In this document: positions 33,107 through 44,884 of the stretch, one piece after another
How the letters are laid out: each line of letters begins with the position of its first letter
Numbering within the stretch: the stretch's first letter is position 1
Made by a program: the position numbers and the translations under genes
From: Anniella stebbinsi
Taxonomy: Eukaryota > Chordata > Lepidosauria > Squamata > Anniellidae
DNA: 64,000 bases
Reading direction: 5' to 3'
Assembly: GCA_029215795.1 (NCBI GenBank)
Contig: JARDYH010000003.1
Location: forward strand, 95,636,609-95,700,608
The notes under the pieces: model-generated
What the model was told of the DNA's origin: nothing
Seen by the model: the letters and a program-made list of their open reading frames with translations, nothing else
The model's database searches: none

Positions 33107-33720
33107 AGTAGTATCCTGCCTTTTGCTGAATGCTGGGCCTCAGGGCAGCCTTACAAAACTAAAACATATACAGCTAAAACCTATAAATAGGCATATACTA
33201 AGCTGACCATATAAAAAGGAGGACAGGGCTCATGTAACTTTAACAGTTGTAGAGAAAAGGAGATTTCAGCCAGTGTCATTTGTATGCAATTAGTTCCTGG
33301 TGAAATTCCCTCTTCATCACAACAGTTAAAGTCGCAGGGGCCCTGCCTTCTTTTGTATATGGTCACTCTAGTATAGTGCCTGCAACTTTAACTGTTGTGA
33401 TGAAGAGGGAATTTCACCAGGGACTAATTGCATACAAATGACACTGGCTGAAATTCCCTTTTCTCTACAACTGTTAAAGTTACATGAGCCCTGTCCTCCT
33501 TTCCATATGGTCAGCCTAAATATACACAAGTTAAAAATATAATTAAATATTTTTCAATATTAAAGCATTTTAAACATTTTAAATACATAACAATTTAAAA
33601 GTCAAAGGTATAGACAGAGGTCCAGATTATTTGCCAAAGGCCTGCTGGAACAAAAAAGGGTTTGTTTGCATCCAAAAACACATCAAGGAGGGAGCCAGTG
33701 TAGACTGCAAGGATTAGAAA
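33107..33720 (-). repeat. LINE 3' end, reverse orientation, interrupted by a hAT MITE
   Basis: 33107-33190 reads 'atcctgccttttgctgaatg', 'ctgggcctcagggcagc' and an A-rich stretch. After the MITE at 33199-33518 it resumes with A/T-rich sequence, then 'ccaaaggcctgctggaac', 'tttgcatccaaaaacacatc' and 'aaggagggagccagtg'. This matches the layout of the reversed CR1/L2-like LINE ends at 15259 and 43530. Confidence 0.65.
33199..33518. mobile_element. Family A palindromic hAT MITE, copy 4 (inside a LINE end)
   Basis: The 320-bp element starts 'taagctgaccatataaaaag' and ends 'ccatatggtcagccta', with the usual interior. The flanks gcatatac and aatataca share only part of their sequence, so the 8-bp duplication is decayed. 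Insertion into the LINE tail makes this copy younger than that LINE. Confidence 0.82.
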
Positions 33721-35078
33721 GAAAATCCATGTGTGTACACTATGCAAAATAAACGACAGCTCAACTGTTTCTAAACCTTATTAGAAAAACAGGGTGACTA
33801 GGCCGAAACCAGCGTTGTAGGCCCAGAAGCACTTTGAAAGGTTTCAACATTGTACTTAAAACTTAACACCGGCCCAAACTAATTAAATGAAGTGTTTGAA
33901 GCTTTCAACTTATAGCAGTATGGACCAAACCCTTAGAAAAGAGGGAAGGAGCACTGTGTGTGAGTGGGGTGGGGGAAATTAAAAGAAAGGTATAGCTACC
34001 TATTCCAAGGAGAGATCTGAAGATCAAGTTACTATGGATCCAGAGGAACCACACCCTGCTTCACCAGGGAGCAAAAGAGCAAACTGGCCTTATGAAGATA
34101 GCCCAAAATACTCTCAGAGCCAAAGGAATGCATGTTCCAGAAGAGAAAAGAGAAACTCTTCTTCCTCTTCACTCAAAAGGTCTGTGCTAGAGGCAGTGGC
34201 CATTTCACTCACCCACCCCACATTCTAAGGCAGGAGGGAAGGGGGAGAGTGTGTCGCGTTAGGAGGGAAGATGGCCGCCTCATTGACTTGAATGAGAGTT
34301 TAAAATAGTCCTTAAAAGTCAACCAAAGGGAATTTTTAAAAAACGGAAAGCTTTCCACCAACTACAGTCAAGGAGGAAGAAGACCCCACCACTGGATTAC
34401 TTAATAAGGCTCTAGAAATTATGCAAATTGTGAGCACAAAAAGTCTCAACCCGGAAGTAAATTTTACAAAAGCAGGGAGACAGGTTTGTATTCCTTTTCT
34501 AACTTAAACTGCTCTCCTTCCCTCAATCTTTCACCAATCTTCTTGAAATTTTCAGGTAATGTAAAACAAACATTTCTTTCTGGCACCTCTAAATTTCAGA
34601 AAGGTTGATGAAACATTTTCGATTTTATGGCTGTTAGAATGAACCCCCCCCCCCCAATTATCACTTTAACATGGTGGAATGTGTTTTTTACTGACGGCCC
34701 TTAACAATGGAGGCACGACTGTGCCTCCATTAATATCCCCACCTTAGAGCACCTCAGGAGCTCAGAAAGCAGTTGGTTTGTTTCTTTGTTTGTTTTTGGC
34801 CAGCACGATAAGTCCTTTTAGGAAACTGATGCTCGGTTTCTGTGAACACTTCCCAATTGCTAGCTAATGAAATACAAGGAGGTTAAAGTTCTTTACCAGC
34901 AGTTCAAAAGAACTGCCAGGGTGAAATGAAGGTGGCTGTAATTATACATCCATTTCTTTAAAAGGGAGGACTTGCAGGTGTCAGCAGCACAGCATGAATT
35001 CACAAAGGAGGATGTTGCTAATTGAACCTGATCCAGGGAAGGCTGTAAGATAGGGGGCAGAACAGAGTGAAATCTCAC
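33721..35078. other. Unassigned non-coding sequence
   Basis: A C-run at 34646-34656; nothing recognised. The 64-codon frame at 34034-34228 is Ser/Arg/Lys-rich and has no family. Confidence 0.4.
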
Positions 35079-35165
35079 AGTACAATCCTATACATGTCTA
35101 CTCAGAAGTAATTGAGCCCAATGGGACGTACTCCTTGGCAAGTGTGTGTATAGGATTGCAGCTTG
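35079..35165. repeat. Family K short palindromic repeat, full copy
   Basis: 'cagtacaatcctatacatgt', 'ctactcagaagtaattgagc' then 'ccaatgggacgtactcc' and 'gtgtgtataggattgcagc'. The two arms are inverted. Same unit as 27791-27885 and 55490-55580. Confidence 0.7.
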
Positions 35166-35732
35166 AAGTTGCAGCTGTGAGCGGATTGCCCTATTAGTGT
35201 GTTTCTAGCTATTTGACTTTTTCTTCAGTGTGATATATGATTAGGTGGCCACTTACACAGTGCCCCCAAAAGAGGAAACCAATCACACACACACCACACA
35301 ACCCAAGAGAAATATTTCCATAAAATCTGCATATTCTAATTTATATGTACAGACACACATTTCGGAATAGTTACTTCAATAAAAATGGAAATTCAGTACA
35401 GTTTACCCTAGCGAGGGAGACTGCAACCAGGCAATCTGCATGCCCGCTCATTGGGCTGTCCAGGAGGCTGTCTAAATGGCATCTTTGCCCCATGGTGGCT
35501 GCAAATCGGCACTGCTTTGGTTATATGACACAGCCGCTGATTCGCTGCCACTGCATGGCGAAGAGACGAAGATGAGCATTGGAAAAGTCAAGGACTTATC
35601 CTGACTCTTCCTGTGGGAGCAAGGTCAAAACAGCTATTCCAACATTTGTCCCCACTGCATTCCCAGGTGCAAGGCAATCTCCCATTGGTCGCCAGAAGGG
35701 GGACAGAGTGGGCCTGGTAAGCCGAATGGACG
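35166..35732. other. Unassigned non-coding sequence
   Basis: Nothing recognised. Confidence 0.45.
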
Positions 35733-35740
35733 CCACAAAA

Positions 35741-36060
35741 TAGGCTGACCAGATAAAATCCAGGTCAGGGCTCATATAACTTTAACAGTTGTAGAGAAAA
35801 GGGAATTTCAGCCAGGGTCATTTGTATGCAGTTAGTTCCTGGTGAAATTCCCTCTTCATCACAACTGTTAAAGTTGCTGCGGCCCTGCCTTCTTTTGTAT
35901 ATGGTCACTCTAGTATAGTGCCTGCAACTTTAACTGTTGTGATGAAGAGGGGATTTCACCAGGAACTAATTGCATACAAATGACACTGGCTGAAATTCCC
36001 TTTTCTCTACAACTGTTAAAGTTACATGAGCCCTGACCTGGATTTTATCTGGTCACCCTA
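35741..36060. mobile_element. Family A palindromic hAT MITE, copy 5
   Basis: The 320-bp palindromic element starts 'taggctgaccagataaaatc' and ends 'tctggtcaccct'+'a'. A perfect 8-bp target duplication ccacaaaa is at 35733-35740 and 36061-36068. Confidence 0.88.
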
Positions 36061-36068
36061 CCACAAAA

Positions 36069-36694
36069 CCTACAATGCCTCCTGCATCGCGATTACCCTC
36101 TGCCACCCCACAGCTGCAAAAGCACAGGTTTTTCCAAAGTGGGGGCAAACCAACACCAACAAAGCCTATCCCGAGCGCCTAATTAAACTACTAAAATCTC
36201 TGCCCTTGTTTACATATCCCCTTACTCAGATTTTAGCGACCCTTATTTCTATTTATTAATTACCTTATTTGGTGACAGCTTTATTGGTTTGCACTTTTCA
36301 GCAATCAAGTTTACCACTAAAGCTTCCTGTCTGCTAAATCTCTCACTCTAAAAGTCCTATCTGCGCCTATGATTCATATTTGTAAAACTTTGCTTTTGAA
36401 GCTTAACCGCGAAAGATATAATCTGGCCACAGGAGCTATATTCTAATAATTCTTAAATGTCAAGTGAAGCGAACATGTCAAATGAAGCGAACAGACTTAC
36501 ATAGGTTTAACCACAAACAACCTACTTACACTTTTCTTCTTACCAGGTTTCCATCTAATTTTATTATGAGCTTATGAATTCATTCTTCCCTGTATTATCA
36601 TTATTATGATTAGAACTGAAAAAGTAACATTTCCTCATTTCTTACAATGGGCAATTTAACAGAGGGGTCACGAGAAAGGACCAAAAGGAGTCAC
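36069..36694. other. Unassigned A/T-rich sequence
   Basis: No recognisable gene or repeat; a short direct repeat 'aagtgaagcgaacatgtca'/'aaatgaagcgaacagact' lies near 36461-36500. Confidence 0.45.
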
Positions 36695-36967
36695 TGGCTC
36701 AATTTGGACGACACGATAATCAATGGTGGGGTAATAATCAACTTTACAGTTGTTCATCTAGGGGGTACTCCCCACACAACATGGTTCAGCTACTTTAGAA
36801 GTCCTTGTATATAAAAGATTGTTAATAGTTGTTTATAAAATGCCATAAAAGAAGTTAAATAGACTAACAGTTATGTTGTATCTGGGTAAGCATAAGGGGG
36901 GTAGTTCATGTGTGAGTGCTGATTGGATAGTGGCAGGGGAGTGCCTGGATTGGCTGGCTGTGTGAGA

Positions 36968-37009
<42 letters not shown>

Positions 37010-37761
37010 AGCTGACAGGAGCTGACAGAAGAGTGTGAGGAGAGTGTGAGAAGAGTGTGAGGGGGAGAGAGAGAATTATTGTTGACTTGATTAGAGGCTA
37101 GGAAGGACCAACGTGTTTTATTATTTTGGGGGAACTAGATGGTGGGAAAGAGTTTAGTGTAGTTTAGAGTGGGTAGAGTAGGCAGGAGAAACATAGAACG
37201 TGAGAGTTTCTATTTGAAATGTTATGAACAGAAAGTACTGAAACCATTAAGCATTGTGCCTGTAACCAATACGCTGTTGACCTGAGGAAACCATCAAGCT
37301 TGTGCTACATGAACAATCATCTTAATGTTAATAAATCTTGTTAATTATATCCAATTGATGTGATCTTTGGAAGTGTACCTGAGGAAGGTACTGGTGGCAG
37401 CGGACAGAAGAAGGGGGATTTGAGGGCTAGGGTGCTGGGCTGTGGAGCCGTGGGGCCTAAAAGAATAAAGGCGGGACGGGAGCAGCAGCAGTAGCCCTAA
37501 ACCCTCAAACACATCATAAGCATGGGGGGGGGGGGGTGTTGAAGTAAGATTTGAGTGCGAGTGGCGTGGACAGCCCTGTTGTGTAGCCTGGTGAGTGTCA
37601 CAGGTGCAGGCAGGGCGTCACAGTAATAAATAACCAACTGTGGTGTGGATTAGGATCAGCACTGAGTTGACTATGGCAGCATTCGGATAACACAATAGTC
37701 AAAACAACTGACGATTGTTTCCCTAACACCAGTTGTTTATTGTGTTGTCCGAATTGAGCCA
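36695..37761. mobile_element. Family C MITE, copy 3, split by an LTR-type insertion
   Basis: The left half (36695-36785) has 'tggctcaatttggacgacac', 'ggggtaataatcaactttac', 'gggggtactccccacacaac'. The right half (37624-37761) resumes at 'taataaataaccaactgtgg' and ends 'gttgtccgaattgagcca'. Joined conceptually, the halves follow the uninterrupted copies at 13670 and 59034 in reverse orientation, so the middle 838 bp is an insertion. Confidence 0.75.
36786..37623 (+). mobile_element. Truncated LTR retroelement: LTR-like part plus tRNA-Leu-type primer binding site
   Basis: The inserted 838 bp contains, in order, an inverted CCAAT box (ATTGG at 36922), a (TA)n tract at 36973-37008 that could serve as TATA region, short direct repeats 'gagctgacag', an AATAAA signal at 37330, and 'tggtggcagcgg' at 37392-37403. 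The last is complementary to the 3' end of vertebrate tRNA-Leu (ending ..CCGCTGCCA plus CCA), as expected of a primer binding site just after a 5' LTR. About 220 bp of leader follow. No gag/pol frame or 3' LTR is present, and no target duplication is visible, so the copy is incomplete. Confidence 0.55.
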
Positions 37762-39289
37762 ATGAGTTAAATTTTAACAGAAATCATTTTTCTCACTTTA
37801 CACGGCGATGTGGCACTCTCACGGTAATAAAACTTCTGAAGTAGTCATCAGGGTGATTTGAGTTCTGCATCCCTGCTCTAAGCAGCATGTTGCAGATGTG
37901 AATCACTGTTGTGCCTCACATGTACAATTTGTCTGCCTATCAACTTGTGCAACTAGTCACATTTCCCCCCTTTTATTTAGAGGTTCCACTGATAAAACTT
38001 AAACCTGCTGTCTGTGTGATCATGCATAAGCGTTTTTCTCAGCGAGGTTGGAAAATTACAGGTATTTGCAGCATCTCCAGAAGGGAGTTTTCTTATACCT
38101 TTCATTTTCTATATTTTTAGTATATGGAATCCTTGGCATCTCCTGTCCATCTCCGGCACCTTTAATTCAAGGATCTGAAGTAGCAGGGTCTTCTGAGAGC
38201 CTGGGGGAGCTACTACCTAACAATCAAAGTAGACAACACTGAGCAAAATGGACCAGTGGTCTGACTCAATTTAAGGCAGTTTGGTATGTTCACATGGAAA
38301 TAAGGCAAGATAGCTGTTTGCTTAAAAAGCCGATGAAGTTTTCCATTTAAAAACTTCAATGCCCACAACTTTTCTGTCTTCATCTGTATTCAACAGATGC
38401 CTCATTTTTCCTCCCCACTGACTAGTCTGTGCTGATGAGTGTAAACAATGGAAGTTTTGTCTCTCATGAATGTATTCTCGTTCCATTTCACTTGAAGGTG
38501 GAGATAAATACTTAGGAGAAGGGGGGGAACTGCATAGAGAGGTAGTTATAATTTAAAAGGGGGAAAAATACAGAAGGCTCTCGGAAACAGTCGATCACTT
38601 TGACGTACAGTAACTGTAGGATAGATACACTTTAAATGGGGGTAGAGAGAATAAAAAGAAAATTATTTGCAAAATAATCTTAAATGCATTGGACCTGATG
38701 GAGTTAAGAGGCTGACCATAGAAGATTAAAAGACTATTTCATGTGAATATAGTAGTATGAATTCTTATAGCATGTTATTATATAATTTTAGGCATATACC
38801 AAAGCATGAACCATGTGAGAACACATTCTTTTCTTTCCCATATACACAAATTTACCGGGGGGGGGGGGGGTATAAAGAAAAATAACTGCCCCCCACCCTC
38901 CAAAAAAATAGAATAAAGATGCCCAAAGAGTCTCCAAAATGCATTCCTCAACCTCTGAACTCAGTAATCTGTAGAGATACTGTACCATTTCTAAGGAAAA
39001 TCATTCATGAAGCTGCCTTGGAGGTTGTTGGCATGCATTGAAGGAGTTTGGCAGGCCAAATCCATTCAAGGATCATATAATAGGCCTCAGTATAAAAACA
39101 AGTCCCTCCACATATAAAGTTAGTGCATCAGGGGAGCAGGGTTCTAGCATAGGCTTCTCCCTGATGTATTAGATTTCTGTATGCAGGGATTGTCTTTAAT
39201 TGTTATTGTTACATAGACGAGCAATCTGCCAGCATGCCGAAGTGCTTGCTATAGATCAACCACCCAGGATTACTACTGTTACATGTGCC
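37762..39289. other. Mostly unassigned; one SINE fragment
   Basis: 38185-38297 ('tcttctgagagcctggggga', 'gtagacaacactgagc', 'ggaccagtggtctgactc', 'taaggcagtttggtatgttc') is the 3' half of the second tRNA-like SINE on the plus strand. A G-run lies at 38858-38870. The rest is not recognised. Confidence 0.5.
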
Positions 39290-39760
39290 CCCACTGTCTA
39301 AGCAGTGAGAGGTTTTAGGGGTGCAGCTCTTGCCTGGGTTTGGTTTCCTGTGGAAAGAGATCACTAGAGGCTGACTGACATTTTGTAATATTGGTATTTA
39401 TTTACAAATATACAGGCAGAGGAGAGGCACAACGTTAAACCCTTCAGCAGACTTCCCAAATCCACTGCTCCCACATCAGCTCTTCTAGGTGAACAGCTAC
39501 CATCACCAAGATGCATTAGAGCCCTCCAAACCCTCCTCAGTCTGATTCAATCTCACAATTACAGGCTGTCTATTATACAACAGGCACTTGGATTACAACA
39601 TTTCTTAGCTGGTGGTGGGAAGGGAGAGAGGTATCACCTTTTCCTGTATTTTCTTAGCCATGGTCAAGGCCAACTATTGGGAGCCATCTGTCCAATCTCC
39701 CTAACAAAGGGTGTGTGCCACTCTAGACTTGCCAAGTCAGTTGGTCCAACTATAGTCCTC
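39290..39760 (-). repeat. Possible reversed LTR or other retroelement
   Basis: 'gtatttatttacaaatatac' near 39400 and a mixed G/C-rich stretch to about 39735 give the look of a reversed LTR, but no terminal repeat, primer binding site or target duplication was identified. 39767-39810 ('cacagaatcattgggctgga') looks like a CR1-type 3' end fragment. Confidence 0.25.
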
Positions 39761-39810
39761 TTTCTTCAATCACAGAATCATTGGGCTGGATGGGACCCTA
39801 GGAGATCAAT

Positions 39811-40143
39811 CTCTATCCCATAATACTATAATGAGATGGATGCCATGGAGAAGTACTTCCAACATAGCTCACTGCCAGAATTTGTAAGCTCTGGCAAGTT
39901 CCAATAGCCCCCATCCAATTGGAACAATGGATGTTCAGCGAATAGTGCACTCTAGGGAGATATAGAAACTACGTCATTGCTTGAAGGATTACAGCAGCAG
40001 CAGCGAATACCATATTTTGCCCTGATAGAGCAGTGGTGTGTGGATGCAGAATGACTTGTGTATGCATGTGTTTTCATCTACACAACACTGATGGGGTTCT
40101 TGATTACAATGTTGTATTCACTAAAATCTCTATAGAAACATAA
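39811..40143. other. Unassigned non-coding sequence
   Basis: Nothing recognised; a short (CAG)n-like patch lies at 39993-40005. Confidence 0.45.
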
Positions 40144-40324
40144 GCCCTGTTCAGAAGACACCTTAAGCTACAGCTTTAACCATGGTGGTTAAGCCAGAAA
40201 GCCAGGCCATGTTCAGAAAACACCTTAGTCACTGTGGTTAAAACCGTGGTTTAAGGTGTCTTCTGAATACAGCCCGGCTTTCTGGCTTAACCACCATGGG
40301 ATTAAGGGGTCTTCTGAACAGGGC
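40144..40324. mobile_element. Palindromic MITE ('gccctgttcagaag' ends)
   Basis: The 181-bp element has perfect inverse termini 'gccctgttcagaag' and 'cttctgaacagggc'. The body is also nested-palindromic: 'taaccatggtggttaagcca', 'ccttagtcactgtggtt', 'ggtttaaggtgtcttctgaa', 'gcttaaccaccatgg'. No target duplication is obvious. Confidence 0.75.
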
Positions 40325-40369
40325 CATTGAGGGATAACCTTTGGAATTCATGTAATCCTACCCCCTACC

Positions 40370-40520
40370 CTTTGCAGGAATCTTGCAACTACAGCTTCCC
40401 TGACAGATGGCTAGCCAGCCTCTGCTTAAATACCTGCAGCAAAGGAAGGTGCACCATCTTTCAAGGCAGTCTATTTCACTGTCAAACGAGAGCCACAACT
40501 TTATTGATTTACACAGTCTG
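40370..40520 (-). pseudogene. CR1 LINE fragment, reverse orientation
   Basis: 'ctgacagatggctagccagc', 'ctgcttaaatacctgcagca' and 'ggcagtctatttcactgtca' match the layout of the C-terminal coding end of CR1 ORF2 read in reverse, as in the better copy at 40875-41330. It is short and decayed. Confidence 0.6.
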
Positions 40521-40524
40521 GATC

Positions 40525-40874
40525 TCCAACAGTGAAAGCAAAGTTGTGTTAAATGCGAATGTCTTGAGGGTACACTGTTAGGGCAAAGTGAACCACGACA
40601 TTGTCCCCTTCCCTTGGCCACATCTTAAAGCAGTGGTCCCTGAACTTTTTGAACCTGTAGGTACATTTGGGAATTTGGGAAACTGCTGTGGGTACCACCA
40701 TAAAATGGCTCTCACAGAGGATGTGGCTAGTCACATAATGGCTGCTGTGGGGGCTGGATAATCAAAAGTGAGCTAAAGAAAGGCGGGGAGAGAAATAGTG
40801 AGGCTAGAGGTTGGGAGGAAGGGGGAAATAGTAAGGAAAGGGGGTTGAGGGGAGAGAAATACCAAGACCCTGGA
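40525..40874. other. Unassigned non-coding sequence
   Basis: Nothing recognised. Confidence 0.45.
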
Positions 40875-41330
40875 ATCACAGGCTCATAGAATTGTAGAGT
40901 TGGACAGTGCCTATAAGGCCATCAAATCCAACACCCTTCTCAATGCAGGAATCCATCTTAAAGTATACCTGACAGATGGCTGTCCAGCTGCCTCTTGAAT
41001 ACCTCTAATGTGGGAGAGCCCACAACCTCCCTAGGTAATTGGTTCCATTGCCGTATTGCTCTAACAGTCAGGAAGCTTTTCCTGATGTCCAGCTGGAATC
41101 TGGCTTCCTGTAACTTGAGCCCATTATTCCATGTCTGCATCCTTCTTCTGCTTGTCTGCATCCTTCTGCTTGTCTGCATTCTTCTTGAAGTGTGGTGCCC
41201 AGAACTGGACACAATACTGAAGATGGGACCTAACCAGTGCCAAATAGAGGGGAACCAGTACCTCACACAATTTGGAAGCTATACTTCTATTAATGAAGCC
41301 CAAAATAGCATTTGCTTTTTTTGCAGAGGT
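40875..41330 (-). pseudogene. CR1 LINE 3' end with ORF2 C-terminus, reverse orientation
   Basis: On the minus strand the frame 40958-41266 contains '[20 protein letters not shown]' followed by '[20 protein letters not shown]'. This is the classic C-terminal block of CR1 ORF2. It is followed by a short 3' UTR (40875-40957; plus-strand 'atagaattgtagagttggac'). A local triplication of 'tctgcatccttctgcttg' near 41138-41180 interrupts the alignment. The copy is 5'-truncated and has no reverse transcriptase. Confidence 0.88.
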
Positions 41331-43529
41331 GAGGAGAGAAATGGCAACTTCACAGGGTGAGATGGAGGGGAAACCACCGATGTAAAGGCATGGAGAAAGA
41401 GCAATGCTAGAGACTAGGATGGAGAGAAACAGTGAGCTAAAGGGGTGAGGGAAATAGCATGGTAGGGAGGGGGAAATTACAAGGCAAGACTAGAGGCTGG
41501 AAAGGGAGAGAAAGAAGACTACTCTAACGTTTTCCAAGGTTTTTATTTAAAAACAAAATTGGAGGGGGCAGGCAGTGGGGAGCTTTGTGGTTGCCAGGTT
41601 GCCCCCTGCCTTAAAGTGCAGGGGGTATCCATCTGCATCACCACCCTCTGATCCCCAAGACTCTGGTGTATGACCCACTCAGGCCCCACTCGTTTGCATC
41701 AACACAGTGACACAATATGTGGAAGTATGCCAGCTCCTGTGCCAGTCTGGCATCGGCTACAAAGGCTGCTTCACCCACAACCACTACCTAGCATGGGGAA
41801 GCATTCGACTTTCGGCTTGAATGGCAAAACATTCATCAACAATAAATAATTCTGCTTTAAACTTTATCATCTGTCTTGCTGCTTTTTGACTAACTTGGCC
41901 CATCCGTCTCATCTTCTCTCGCGTTGCTATTATATAACATGCCTGAAAAGAGACTTTCATCCTTTTGTCCCCATTGTCTCAAATATCTGGCACTTCAATG
42001 TCACAGGTATCGCTTGGACACAAAGAGACAAGAGGGCAGCTTTTTCCAATTTGTTGCAAAATCAGTCTAGTGGAGAGAAAGTGTTCCTTTCCCTTTCTTT
42101 CTTTTAAAAACAGTCCTTATGGCATTTACTGGGAAAGGCAAAGACATAAAGTATATGTTATCATTTAAGTCTTTAGTCGAGTTTGTTTTCTTTTTAATCA
42201 CCCAGCTCACACTGCCAGCCTACACAATCTCACGTATTACTGGCTCTAAGAAAACATCAAATTATTAAAAGTTTGCTTTGAGTTTCCCTGGACGGTCACA
42301 GTCTACCTACCACTCCCCACTTCCACTGAATGCCTCTGTAGTGATTAAATAACTAGCTTTGTTTTGTTTTGTTTTTGGCCTTGGAGCAACATGTACCATC
42401 TATTTAGTTCCTACTTTTTTTGTGTGGCCTTGTTTGATCTTCTTCAGAATATTGTGCACCCACACACAAGCACTATTAAACAGAATCACTGAATCTAATT
42501 CTTTGCATCAGAAAAGGCCTCATTAAAACAGATACTTCCCCCCCCCCCCCAGACACACATACCACCCCTTGCAGCCTAGGAAGGCGAGTGACTTCAGCAG
42601 ATATGTGCAACAATGACAACCTGTTATTATAATTTTGTTGTGGTATTTTTGTCACATACTAATGAACCTTTCTGGAAGAAAATGAAGCGGGGAGCAATAG
42701 AAAGAGCAGTGATCATAGCAGATGTGGTGCTGAGATTCTCATGTGGGTTTGATGCAGAAGGTGTATCAAACACACCTCAATCATTTCAAAGATTGTGTGT
42801 GTGTGTGTGTATATGTGGGTGTGCGTGTGACATGGACAAATGAAGTCAGTGTCCTCCATCTCAAGAATTATGAAAAAAGAAAATAAAGTTTCTTGGAGGA
42901 AGTTAGGGGCATGGATGTGATTGGGATGCTATCTGAACTAGTGTGATTCCAAAAGCTGATATGGATGTCACAACAACACTGAGAAGCACACATGACTCAA
43001 GGCCACACTAGACCACTAAATGTGACATTAGCAATTATGGAGAATATCCAATTGGGCCACTCTGCCTCCATTGGTTTTGTTGAGCTCATGGGATCTACCA
43101 CTGGTGCAACAAGGTTTTGACACTTCTAAAAATAACCTGAAAATTAGCAGAAACTCTCTTTTCCGGATTGGGACAAGTCAGCTGAGCTCCCTTCTGGAAG
43201 AAAGCATTTGCACTCATGGCTTATTTTTAGAAGGACCAAAGGACCATTGCACACTCATAGGCACAATATGACATTATCCTCTTTCTATGTGGTTTAAATG
43301 AAATCAATAACAGGCACAAGAGGAGGCAATTTGCATTAGGGCCACAGTGTATGGAGAAGATAAGTTTAAGTCTTCTGTCCCTCACCAGAGTCCCAATGAA
43401 AATCTCCCACTCCAAGATGTTATTAGCCATGGAAGAAAAGCTTCCATTGGCACCAATAGAAACTTTTCCTCTGGGGCCAATAATTGCTTGGAATTGGCAC
43501 ATTTTCATAGGGTCATGTTATTGTCATTG
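41331..43529. other. Unassigned non-coding sequence
   Basis: No recognised exon or repeat across about 2.2 kb. Only a C-run at 42539-42550 and a short GT tract near 42795-42810 stand out. Confidence 0.4.
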
Positions 43530-43925
43530 TTATGTAAATTTCTTAGACCCCTTTCTCAGAAAAAGACTTGAGGCATTTTACAATAGGGACTAAAACATAC
43601 AACAATGTAAAACAATTTTTAAAAGAAAAGCAATGAACAATAAAATACTAAGAACTGATCAAACAACTAAATTAAGAAGGCCACCGTAAGTTACCAAATG
43701 CCTGAAAATAGAGAAAAGTCTTAATCTGGGCCAAAAAGGTGACAATGTTGGTGTCAGGTGGATCTCAGTGGGAAAAGCATCCCACAATTGGGGGGGGGAA
43801 TCAAAATGTCAACAAGGAGGGACCTTTGTTGACATCCTCCTCTGAAAAGGCATTCAGAGGAGGGCCTCAGATGTTGATCTGGTGTACAGGTAGGTTCATA
43901 CCAGGAGAAACACTCTATCGGATTG
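43530..43925 (-). pseudogene. CR1/L2-like LINE 3' end, reverse orientation
   Basis: The same order as 15259-16030: 'atttcttagacccctttctc', an A-rich stretch, 'tgcctgaaaatagagaaaag', 'gtcaggtggatctcagtggg', 'aaggagggacctttgttgac', 'atcctcctctgaaaaggc', 'gatgttgatctggtgtacag' and 'gtaggttcataccaggag'. The coding part is decayed beyond a readable frame. Confidence 0.7.
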
Positions 43926-44104
43926 AAGAAGGAAAGGGTTAAAATTCCCTTTACCCACAGAATTGACCCCAATGAAAATTGATATGATTGTGTATTCTTA
44001 GGGTTAACAGGATTTGCACATCCATCTTAACAAAGGTTATATGGTATATCCACATATTCATATCTTTATGGACTGTTTTCAGTAAATGTTTTCACTTTCT
44101 CCAT
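43926..44104. other. Unassigned non-coding sequence
   Basis: Nothing recognised. Confidence 0.45.
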
Positions 44105-44295
44105 GAGAAAGATGAGATTAGTAAGTGGTAGGAGCAGGGCTTTCTTGGTGATGGCTCCAAAACTCCCCAGTAAGTTCCACCAAGACATGTGCATTGCTTA
44201 TTTTAAGAGGGAGAACCCTATTATTTTAATGGCGTGGCCTATTTTTAACCACCTTGAATCTAATAAAGTGGAATCAGCTTTTAATGAATGAATGT
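44105..44295 (+). pseudogene. LINE ORF2 C-terminal fragment, plus strand
   Basis: The frame reads 'GRSRAFLVMAPKL', matching the conserved 'RAFSVVAPxLWNxLP' landmark of CR1/L2-type ORF2. It is followed by 3' UTR-like sequence ending 'tttttaaccaccttgaatct' and 'aataaagtggaatcagc' before a short 'aatgaatg' tail. It is decayed and truncated. Confidence 0.55.
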
Positions 44296-44884
44296 CAACA
44301 TGCAACAGCTACTTGAATATGCTCGCAAAAACACTGGTGGTTGTGCAATGTCTACCTCCTCTTTTGTTGGTCCCCCATTTCATGTTGACAATATAAATTT
44401 TAAAATGGGCTGGTTCATTATATTTGATCCAGAAGAATGTAGGGAGGTGATTGGAAATTCATGTCCTGATCCCATCAAAGTTTACATGCTCCCCTTTGCC
44501 TTGTCTCACTTCCCTTTAAAGCACATTAGGAGAACTTTTTAAATCAACAGCCCCCTGTTATCCATTTAAATGCTGAGCATCTGCTTAAGTACTTTGCTGA
44601 TGTGGGGCTGAAGAAAGGGAACTTTCTGCCCCCCTGTGGTCTAAGTTATTTAAAAATGAAATGTGCAGGCACTTTATGCTTTCTATTTCAAGAATCATTA
44701 GTCATTAAAAGCAACAACATTCTATTTATTCATCCCTTTTCTGGACCCATCTGCAAGGTCAGCTTTTACCCACTTCCCTCTGTGAACAAGCAAGGGGTGG
44801 GGAGGATTATTCAGTGGATACTAATGCTTCAGTCCTGTGCATACTTACAGGGGAATAGATAGCAATTCATGGCTGCAATACATA
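44296..44884. other. Unassigned non-coding sequence
   Basis: Nothing clear. 44828-44850 ('ttcagtcctgtgcatactta') may be a remnant of one family K arm. Confidence 0.4.

Noticed and set aside
40958..41266. Minus-strand frame as a host gene
   Set aside because: '[20 protein letters not shown]' is a CR1 ORF2 signature, so it is a LINE remnant.
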